Shown: positions 14,851 to 20,197 of the stretch, one piece after another
Position numbering within the stretch: the first letter of the stretch is position 1
Layout of the letters: the number at the start of each line of letters is the position of its first letter
NCBI GenBank assembly: GCA_021107335.1
Contig: JAIOSZ010000043.1
Span: forward strand, 1-20,197
Direction: 5' to 3'
Source: Desulfuromonadaceae bacterium
Lineage (GTDB): Bacteria > Desulfobacterota > Desulfuromonadia > Desulfuromonadales > Syntrophotaleaceae
Length of the DNA stretch: 20,197 nt
The notes under the pieces: model-generated
The model's database searches: none
Seen by the model: the letters and a program-made list of their open reading frames with translations, nothing else
Told to the model about the DNA's origin: nothing
Made by a program: the position numbers and the translations under genes

Positions 14851-15241
14851 TTTCGCAAGAAATAAGATCTTCCAGTTTGATTGCTCAGGGCTGGGCAGTT
14901 TCAGTAAGGATGAAGCTTGTCCGGCCCTGTGTTTTGTCTTGGGGGCTGCAGGCTGTCGACTGCTGTCCGCTTAGTTCGACTGGTTAGGATTCAAATGATG
15001 GATGCGTGGATCTTAGACCCTCAAAGGGGTGATGGCGTCGCAAAAAAAATCAGGTCTACGGCGTTACGGAATTTTTTTCAGGATCTCGATATGCTAGATG
15101 TAAACATTCACCCCTGGAAAAATATCAGGCCTTGTAGGACGAAATCTTTGCATAGCCATCCTATAAGTTTTTGCGAATGCATCAAAGGTTGTGCCGAAGC
15201 ACAGCTTGTATGCCGGTGGATAAATTGATAGAGTTGCACCC
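14851..15241 (+). other. 391-nt intergenic region without a convincing gene
   Basis: An open frame at 14917-15228 has Cys- and Arg-rich composition, no ribosome binding site and no resemblance to a protein family, so I do not call it. The region is more AT-rich than its neighbours, especially from about 15040 on. No sigma-54 or sigma-28 element was seen upstream of 15242. It may hold the end of the cheA operon transcript and a separate promoter for the CheC-receiver gene. Confidence 0.5.
15131..15172 (+). terminator. Weak stem-loop followed by TTTTT
   Basis: cttgtagga (15131-15139) can pair with tcctataag (15159-15167) over nine base pairs including one G-U, with a 19-base loop. TTTTT follows directly. 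The layout is that of an intrinsic terminator on the plus strand, but the loop is large and the stem AU-rich. It could end the cheA operon or act as an attenuator in the leader of the gene at 15242. Confidence 0.3.
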
Positions 15242-16414
15242 ATGGAAATAGATTCGATCATTACAGATGTTCTTGAGGAAGTGGGCAACAAGGTCGCTAT
15301 TGGCCTTGGGGGCATGCTCGGTTGCGAACTGGAGCTGCCGGCGCCGACGAGCATCCTGCTCTCCAAAAAGGAGTTTTTCGACCAGTCCCGCAAAAAGCAG
15401 GTCATGGTTCGCCTGATCGTCAGCGGTGACCACGATGGCTACATCTACGTTTTCTGTCGGCTCAAGGATGCGGTTCATCTTGGTGGCACCCTCATTATGC
15501 TACCGCCAGCCGAACTGGAGGAACGGGTCAAAAAGGAGGCCTTTGGCGAGGAGGAGATTGATTCCTTCGGTGAAATTGCCAATATAGTCTCGGGCGAATT
15601 GTGCTCATCCTTTGAGGAGCTTTATCCAGAAAAGCTTCACTTCAAAATGGACGGCTTGGAAGCCCTCGTTCCCTCCAAGATCAAGATGGACGCGCCGGAA
15701 CCCTTTCCGCCGGGCCTGTATCTCAAAGCCGCTTACCCTGTTGCCCTCGACGGCAAGGCATTGGATGAGCTGGTATTGCTCTTTCCGGCAGCGCTGCTCG
15801 GGATAACGGTTCCTGAAGCTCTGGATCTCGAAACAAATCCCAGCGACGATGCAAGGTCGACTTCTGGCCGGTTGGTCAACCCAGAAGAAGCTGCGGCGTT
15901 GTTGGGTGAACTTTCGCCGGACAGTAGCTCTGCGGCCGGCGTTGCTGTGGAGACGACCTCGACCGCCAGGCCGGTTCTACCAGGGCAGCCGATCTCCATG
16001 GGGGAGGAGCCAACCCTAGCTGGAGCAGAACCGGTTATTCTGGTGGTGGCCATCGACGGTAGTCATGGCCAGACCATCAGTGCCATGATCAATGAGCATG
16101 GTTACAAGGCCACCTTGGTCGACCGTAAGGAAAACTTTAAGGATCTGTCGAAGACGCTGAGCAGTAGGGTAAAGGGGCTGGTTCTGGTCATGGACGAGAT
16201 TGGTGAGCAGAGCTTTTCTGTTGCCATCAAGGTGCGCACTGCCTTTGGCGAGTCGGTCCCCCTGATAGCCGCCGGCAGCCAGTGGACTCGAAGCAAGGTG
16301 TTGCAGGCAGTGAAATACGGGGTCTGCGACATTCTGGTGACTCCTGCTAGCGCAGAAGAAGTCCTGGAAAAAGTTGAAGCCCATTTTAAGTCGGTGCAGA
16401 ATGTCGCGGTGTGA
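15242..16414 (+). CDS. CheC-like phosphatase fused to a degenerate receiver domain
   Basis: The 390-residue protein has two parts. Residues 1-190 look like CheC/FliY: a first signature with E13-V-G-N16 in EEVGNKVAIGLGGMLG, and a second with E111-I-A-N114 in DSFGEIANIVSGELCSSF. These are the two E-x2-N sites of CheC. After a Ser/Thr/Pro-rich linker (about 195-262), residues 265-390 have a receiver fold. In it the acidic pair is replaced (VVAID, A270-I271), the switch Thr is Gly (LIAAGS), and the Lys is Thr (LVTPAS); only D318 remains at the acceptor position. It is therefore probably a phosphorylation-independent pseudo-receiver. The ribosome binding site is weak (gatagag). It ends 20 nt from the convergent regulator gene. 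Substrate and role are inferred. Confidence 0.75.
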   Translation: MEIDSIITDVLEEVGNKVAIGLGGMLGCELELPAPTSILLSKKEFFDQSRKKQVMVRLIVSGDHDGYIYVFCRLKDAVHLGGTLIMLPPAELEERVKKEAFGEEEIDSFGEIANIVSGELCSSFEELYPEKLHFKMDGLEALVPSKIKMDAPEPFPPGLYLKAAYPVALDGKALDELVLLFPAALLGITVPEALDLETNPSDDARSTSGRLVNPEEAAALLGELSPDSSSAAGVAVETTSTARPVLPGQPISMGEEPTLAGAEPVILVVAIDGSHGQTISAMINEHGYKATLVDRKENFKDLSKTLSSRVKGLVLVMDEIGEQSFSVAIKVRTAFGESVPLIAAGSQWTRSKVLQAVKYGVCDILVTPASAEEVLEKVEAHFKSVQNVAV

Positions 16415-16434
16415 TGATCGACGGGTGGGGCGGG

Positions 16435-17874
16435 TCAGAAAAGCAGTTCGGTCAGGGAGCCGTTCTCTTCTTTTTTGCGTTTGATTTTCTCGATCAGAGT
16501 GGTTCGTTTCAGATTAAGAAGTTTGGCGGCTTCGCGCTTGTTACCGCCGGTTAGTGTCAGGGCATGCTGAATCAGCTTGTTCTCAAAGCGGCTTACAGTG
16601 GAATTGAAGTCGATTCCTTCACGGTTAAAGGTCATCTGTTCATCGGCAAAATCAACCACATTGTCCTGTGGGTCTTCTTTCCTGCCCTGTTGGTATTTTT
16701 CCGGCAGATCCTTCAGTCCCACGCTTTTTCCCGCACAAAAAATCGCCATCCGTTGTACAAGGTTTTCCAACTCCCGCACATTTCCTGGCCATGGGTGGCT
16801 GAGCAGCGTCTCGATCGCTATAGGTGAAAACCCTTTCAGTCCCTGTTTCTTATTGCGGTTAGCAATGGCGACAAAGCGCTCGATAAGCAGCGGTACATCC
16901 TCTTTGCGGTCTCGTAACGGCGGAATGGTGACGGGTACAACATTCAGGCGATAATAGAGGTCTTCGCGAAACAAGCCGTCTTCGACGGCCTTTTCTAGAT
17001 TGCGATGGGTTGCGGCCACGATGCGCACATCGACCGGAACCGGTTTGATCCCACCGACCGGTTCAAACTCCTTTTCCTGGATAACTCGCAGCAATTTTGC
17101 CTGCAGAGACGGTTTCATATCGCCAATTTCGTCGAGGAAAAGGGTGCCGCCATGGCTGTATTGAATGCGCCCCATCTTCGATTGAGCTGCTCCGGTAAAA
17201 GCCCCCTTGACGTAGCCAAACAGTTCGCTTTCCAGAAGGTCTTCTGGAATTGCCGCGCAGTTGACCGGAACAAAGTTCTTGCCCCGTCGAGGCCCTTGGG
17301 CATGAACGGCTCGAGCCACCAGTTCTTTGCCTGTTCCACTTTCACCTAATATCAGAACCGAGGCCGTACCTTCTTTGGCAATTTGTTCAATGCACTTGAA
17401 CAGGTGTTGCATCTTTGACGAATTACCGATAATGCCGTGAAACCCTTCCGTCTTGCGAATCTTGCGGCCCTGGGGTTCGCCGTCGGTCAACAGTTCGTAG
17501 TACCTGAATGCTCTTGATGTTGCGATAACGGCCTCTTCAGGGTTGTATGGTGTATTAAGGCAAAAAAAAGCACCTGCCTTGAGTACCTCAACCTGGGCGT
17601 TGCGAGCGTCGACTGGGACCCCGGCTAGGACCACGACCTGGGGATTTGCGGTCTGAATCTTCTTTAATAGTTCGATGCCTTTTTTCTGGGGCAGAAAAAG
17701 GTCCGATAGCAGTACGCTGATTTCTTCATTAAGGGCAATCTCAACGGCTTCGTCCGGGGTCTTTGCCTCCAGTACCAAGCAGTCGTTCCTGTCCCGTAAC
17801 AGTACCGCAAGGTCTTCCCGTTTAGAGCTGTCGGCGCTTACCAGAAGAATGCTTCGTAGAGAGTTTTGCTGCAT
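16435..17874 (-). CDS. Sigma-54-dependent flagellar regulator, FleQ/FlrC/FgrM-like, with degenerate receiver
   Basis: A 479-residue NtrC-type enhancer-binding protein. The N-terminal receiver keeps D58 (LLSDLFLP), but the acidic pair is S13-A14, the switch Thr is A84 and the Lys is T108 (LNTPYN), so normal phosphorylation is doubtful, as in Pseudomonas FleQ. The AAA+ domain is complete: Walker A GESGTGKE (177-184), GAFTGA (224-229) for sigma-54 contact, Walker B TLFLDEIGD with D248-E249, and FREDLYYRLNVVPV. The C-terminal Fis-type helix-turn-helix includes NKREAAKLLNLKRTTLIEKIKRK, and KRTTLIEK is very like the FleQ/FlrC end. It is the probable activator of the sigma-54 promoters at 6738-6754 and 19297-19313. 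No strong ribosome binding site is seen. Confidence 0.9.
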   Translation of the reverse strand: MQQNSLRSILLVSADSSKREDLAVLLRDRNDCLVLEAKTPDEAVEIALNEEISVLLSDLFLPQKKGIELLKKIQTANPQVVVLAGVPVDARNAQVEVLKAGAFFCLNTPYNPEEAVIATSRAFRYYELLTDGEPQGRKIRKTEGFHGIIGNSSKMQHLFKCIEQIAKEGTASVLILGESGTGKELVARAVHAQGPRRGKNFVPVNCAAIPEDLLESELFGYVKGAFTGAAQSKMGRIQYSHGGTLFLDEIGDMKPSLQAKLLRVIQEKEFEPVGGIKPVPVDVRIVAATHRNLEKAVEDGLFREDLYYRLNVVPVTIPPLRDRKEDVPLLIERFVAIANRNKKQGLKGFSPIAIETLLSHPWPGNVRELENLVQRMAIFCAGKSVGLKDLPEKYQQGRKEDPQDNVVDFADEQMTFNREGIDFNSTVSRFENKLIQHALTLTGGNKREAAKLLNLKRTTLIEKIKRKKEENGSLTELLF

Positions 17875-18190
17875 TGTGGTTTATCCGTCGGATTAGGTAA
17901 ATGTCGGCTGAAGTACCTAGTAAGCCTTCTTTAAAAACTCGTTGCGAAAGGCTAGTGGTTTGTAAATTTAAACACTTAAGGAACTACAAAGGTCTATCCT
18001 AACAAAACTTGGCAGGCTAAAAAAGATATTTTTCTATCAAAATGGTCGGAATCGTTTTGAAAGTGAGTCTGAGTGTAAGCCGAATTGCTCGGGGAGATGG
18101 TTATGGCCTTGCGTGCCTGGCAAGAGCAGGGCGGTGGGGTTGTTGCCTGAGGGCCTGAGGGTGCCTCAGTTGTCTACTTGGGATAGCTGC
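17875..18190. other. 316-nt intergenic region between the diguanylate cyclase and sigma-54 regulator genes
   Basis: No gene is seen. The right half is GC-rich with a small inverted repeat, ctgagg-gtg-cctcag (about 18151-18165), partly duplicated as cctgaggg, and lacks a T-run on either strand. The left half is AT-rich and probably carries the promoter of the regulator gene, but I cannot assign clear -35/-10 or sigma-54 boxes facing it. Confidence 0.4.
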
Positions 18191-19222
18191 CTAACTAAAC
18201 GAATACCATGCTACTTTGCGCAATGCGGAGATTGATCGTCGCAAGATCTGAGGAAGATTGGAACTAGGGGCATGGGATCCATGGGAGAGATGAATTCCCG
18301 TCGGAAGGGTCTCGATACACGGTATTGGAAATGTTTCTGTGCGATTGCGTCCTTTCTCCTTGGCACTGTACAGAGCGAGGTCCGCTTGCTCTAGGAGCTG
18401 TGTCGGACTATATCGACAGTTACTGGTTGTGGCGGCGAGTCCGATGCTCACTGTAAGTGGAAATCCGAAATCGTATCTGGTTATTTTTTCACGGAATCTT
18501 TCAGCCGCCAGAAAGGCTTGGTCAGGGTCGCATTCCGGCAAAATTACGGCAAATTCCTCGCCTCCATAACGGCACACGATATCTGATCTACGGGCCGATT
18601 TTTTCAGTAGATCGGCAAAACATTGCAGTGCTCGGTCCCCAGCCAGGTGGCCATGGGTGTCGTTGATCGTTTTAAAGTGATCCAGGTCCGCAAGAAGCAG
18701 AGTTAGGGGCCTGCTTGTGCGATGAGCCAGGGATAGATTTTGGTCGAGGTTCGCATCGAAATAGCCGCGATTGAAGAGTCCCGTCAAGCCATCGGTTACT
18801 GCCTTGTGGGCCAAATTCGCTTCAGATCGCCGTAAAAGCTCGATGCGGTGTTTGTTTTTTAGGTGCCAGCCGATCTGCACCCCAGCTTCACGACAACTCA
18901 AGTCAAGGGGAAGGCAGTCGCTGGCACCAAGTTCAAGTGCCTTGATGCGATTGTTTTGTGGGTCACGTGGGGTAAAAAGCAGCAGTGGTATGTCATGCCA
19001 TTCATCCCGTTCCTGAAGTTTGAGCAACAGGGGAGATAGTTCAGAAGCCTTGTGTGGGTAGGGATAACAAATAATGTCGATACGTTGTTCAAGGGCCGTA
19101 GCGGTCTGTTGTTTAGTCGCACAATGGACGACTTTCTGGAAAAGTCCAGTGGCCCTTACAGTGCGGGAAATTTCGCTTGCCCCTCTGCTGGTCGGGCTGA
19201 TGATCATGGCAACATTTTTCAT
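18191..19222 (-). CDS. Diguanylate cyclase with degenerate N-terminal receiver
   Basis: The 343-residue protein makes c-di-GMP from two GTP. Residues 1-125 have a receiver-like fold (VAMIISPTS, IPLLLFTPRD, ALELGASDCLPLD), but the acidic pair, acceptor Asp and Lys are all absent, so it is a pseudo-receiver. A linker helix leads into the GGDEF domain: DGLTGLFNRGYFD, LADLDHFKTINDTHGH, and the active-site loop RYGGEEF (G220-F224). The product-inhibition site RxxD is present as R211-x-x-D214. A tail of about 45 residues after the catalytic domain (from FPIPCIETLP) matches nothing I know. AAGG precedes the ATG. A sigma-54 promoter 64 nt upstream indicates flagellar-type control. Confidence 0.92.
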   Translation of the reverse strand: MKNVAMIISPTSRGASEISRTVRATGLFQKVVHCATKQQTATALEQRIDIICYPYPHKASELSPLLLKLQERDEWHDIPLLLFTPRDPQNNRIKALELGASDCLPLDLSCREAGVQIGWHLKNKHRIELLRRSEANLAHKAVTDGLTGLFNRGYFDANLDQNLSLAHRTSRPLTLLLADLDHFKTINDTHGHLAGDRALQCFADLLKKSARRSDIVCRYGGEEFAVILPECDPDQAFLAAERFREKITRYDFGFPLTVSIGLAATTSNCRYSPTQLLEQADLALYSAKEKGRNRTETFPIPCIETLPTGIHLSHGSHAPSSNLPQILRRSISALRKVAWYSFS

Positions 19223-19296
19223 TGTTACAAGCCTTATAAGAAAGCATGTGAGTAATGTCTAGCAGTGTGCTGCGCCTTTTCTTTATTCAGTTAAAA

Positions 19297-19313
19297 AGCA
19301 AAAAAGGTGCCAT
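19297..19313 (-). promoter_or_regulatory. Sigma-54 promoter for the diguanylate cyclase gene
   Basis: On the minus strand the sequence is TGGCAC-CTTTT-TTGCT, an exact match to the core TGGCAC-N5-TTGC with GG (19311-19310), ten bases, and GC (19299-19298). The predicted start is near 19286, about 64 nt before the ATG. The sigma-54 activator gene lies just downstream, suggesting direct control (inference). Confidence 0.82.
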
Positions 19314-19329
19314 GTGTAAAGGTGCCATG
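19303..19329. repeat. 12-bp direct repeat aaaggtgccatg overlapping the sigma-54 promoter
   Basis: Two perfect copies (19303-19314 and 19318-19329) with a 15-bp period. The first contains the -24 element of the promoter; the second duplicates the -24 box but has no GC at the -12 spacing. It may be a decoy or an auxiliary sigma-54 contact, or only a local duplication. Confidence 0.5.
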
Positions 19330-19547
19330 ATTGGGGAGCAAGATTTTAGGGAATGTGGTGAAATCTGGCGAAAAATTGGTAGGTTAGATGGTTTGCTTCA
19401 ATTGTTGATGTTTTTGTAACTGATAGAAAGAGGGCTGGCGAAATTTTGACAATGGATAATCTTTGGCTGGTTGTGGGGGTGAAAATGACTGCTTTAAGAT
19501 GTTTTGGTCAAGAAAATGACCTGGGTGTTGAAGAGGGGAGGGGCTGC

Positions 19548-19985
19548 TCAGGCGTGGAAATTTATGCGGGTAGGATTGGTAGAGGTCTCTGGGGTGGCCG
19601 AGGATTTACTGTTGCCGTAGGCGCTGCGGACCAATTGCCGGGTTGCAGGAGATTCTTCGCCTGTTTGTTGCGGGGGCGCGGTGGTTGTCGATGGGAAGTA
19701 AGGGAGTGCCAATAATGGTCTGGATTGGACAAGGTTTGGTGTGGATGCTGCGGTGCTTGATGTCGACTGTTCCTGTGAGCTGCTGGCAAGGGACAGGGAT
19801 TCTTTCGACAGGGTCAGGCGGTCGTTCCCTTGGGTTGTGCTGGTTGCTTTCCGGTTGCCCGCCTGGTCTTGTGTCATCGTTCGTTGGCGGTTGCTGGGGG
19901 TTTTACTCGGTTTTTGTACTGAGGAGGAGGCCTGAGGGCTGAGTAGCCCAGAAATCAAGCTCCCAAGTTCGCTGGCGATGTTCAT
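19548..19985 (-). CDS. Hypothetical Ser/Thr/Gln/Pro-rich protein
   Basis: I do not recognise this 145-residue product. The start is supported by CCGGAG with nine bases to the ATG. It opens with a short hydrophobic helix (MNIASELGSLISGLLS) and is then largely low-complexity and probably disordered. It includes GNDRLTLSKESLSLASS, a pattern reminiscent of short LTLS-E segments in some flagellum-associated proteins, and a Pro/Thr stretch. No signal peptide with a clear cleavage site and no Cys are seen. It lies 99 nt downstream of another minus-strand gene and 263 nt before the diguanylate cyclase promoter. Location in a flagellar locus is the only functional hint. Confidence 0.6.
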   Translation of the reverse strand: MNIASELGSLISGLLSPQASSSVQKPSKTPSNRQRTMTQDQAGNRKATSTTQGNDRLTLSKESLSLASSSQEQSTSSTAASTPNLVQSRPLLALPYFPSTTTAPPQQTGEESPATRQLVRSAYGNSKSSATPETSTNPTRINFHA

Positions 19986-20084
19986 TGAATTAAGCTCCGG
20001 TGGAAAAGCTGAAGTCCATCCTGAAGTTGTACCATAACATTCAAAGAGAAAGGGGCAATAGGGTTTCTTGGCGTATTTTTCTAG

Positions 20085-20197
20085 CTAGTTTTGGCCGTCT
20101 GCTTCCCTCATGATCTGGGCGGTAAAAAGATAGATGTCGCAGTCTGCTGCTTGCCAATCGTCTTTTTCTAAACCGGCTTTATGGCAGGTGTGTTGGA
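20085..20197 (-). CDS. C-terminal end of an unidentified protein, cut by the window edge
   Basis: A minus-strand frame enters from the right edge and ends at TAG (20085-20087), giving 36 residues. They include KAGLEKDDWQAADCDIY and LFTAQIMREADGQN, a helix-like, charged composition that looks like real coding sequence; the other two frames on this strand are quickly closed. The start and most of the gene lie outside the window. It reads in the same direction as the small protein at 19548-19985, with a 99-nt gap. Product unknown. Confidence 0.45.
   Translation of the reverse strand, partial: QHTCHKAGLEKDDWQAADCDIYLFTAQIMREADGQN

Larger units (their letters stand above)
19223..19547 (-). other. 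325-nt intergenic region carrying the diguanylate cyclase leader and promoter
   Basis: The stretch holds the sigma-54 promoter (19297-19313), a nearby 12-bp direct repeat and about 64 nt of leader. The remainder (19330-19547) has no gene I can support. No intrinsic terminator for the upstream gene was seen. Confidence 0.5.

Noticed and set aside
15030..15080. Possible c-di-GMP (GEMM) riboswitch before the CheC fusion
   Set aside because: Short strings such as ggcgtcgcaaa recall part of the motif, but the paired helices and conserved core are not present.
14917..15228. Plus-strand open frame of 103 codons in the gap after cheX
   Set aside because: No ribosome binding site, Cys/Arg-rich random-looking composition, and no family resemblance.
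18117..18133. Plus-strand GG-N10-GC match (CTGGCAAGAGCAGGGC)
   Set aside because: Poor -12 box (GGGC), and no plus-strand gene lies downstream.
18145..18170. Inverted repeat ctgagg-gtg-cctcag as a terminator
   Set aside because: Six-base stem with a three-base loop and no T-run on either side.
19643..19942. Plus-strand open frames opposite the Ser/Thr-rich gene
   Set aside because: They lie antisense to a frame with a good start signal; Trp/Gly/Cys-rich composition is typical of an antisense shadow.
20002..20022. Minus-strand GG-N10-GC ahead of the hypothetical gene at 19548-19985
   Set aside because: The flanking bases (AGGATG and TCAGC) match the sigma-54 consensus poorly apart from the GG and GC.

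Overview
The window is a flagellar and chemotaxis locus. It most resembles a motile Desulfuromonadales-type (deltaproteobacterial) organism. I infer this from the gene order, from a Cys-rich 'two-CW'-like segment inside CheA, from the mixture of CheX/CheC, CheD and HDOD genes, and from sigma-54 promoters paired with a FleQ/FlrC-like enhancer-binding protein. Species level cannot be told from the sequence alone.

Layout. (1) Positions 1-6658, minus strand: a basal-body operon read right to left. It holds a secreted TPR protein, flgB, flgC, fliE, fliF, fliG and the 5' part of fliH, which runs off the left edge. A sigma-54 promoter matching TTGGCACG-N4-TAGCA lies at 6738-6754, about 70 nt of leader ahead of the TPR gene. 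(2) Positions 6659-7199: a divergent control region with that promoter, an 11-bp tandem repeat, and an extended -10 element facing cheA. (3) Positions 7200-14850, plus strand: a tightly packed chemotaxis operon, cheA-cheR-cheB-cheD-HDOD-cheY-cheX-like-cheY-cheX, with four-base ATGA overlaps at cheR/cheB/cheD/HDOD. (4) Positions 14851-15241: a 391-nt gap with no convincing gene, followed by a CheC-like protein fused to a degenerate receiver (15242-16414). (5) Positions 16435-20197, minus strand: a FleQ/FlrC-like sigma-54 activator, a diguanylate cyclase with its own sigma-54 promoter, a Ser/Thr/Gln-rich small protein of unknown function, and the C-terminal end of an unidentified gene cut by the right edge.

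How it fits together. CheA phosphorylates the two CheY proteins and CheB. CheR, CheB and CheD modify receptors. CheX and CheC-type proteins probably remove phosphate from CheY. The output acts at the FliG-containing switch on the FliF ring, whose genes are read divergently from cheA. The enhancer-binding protein is the obvious candidate activator of the two sigma-54 promoters, which would link basal-body synthesis and c-di-GMP production. No cheW and no chemoreceptor gene is present in the window.

Most noteworthy: the CheA architecture (a nine-Cys insert inside the first Hpt domain, a second Hpt, and three exact-length 26-residue repeats resembling MshEN c-di-GMP-binding motifs where P2 would sit); three genes in a row with degenerate receiver domains; and a strong sigma-54 promoter in front of a diguanylate cyclase.
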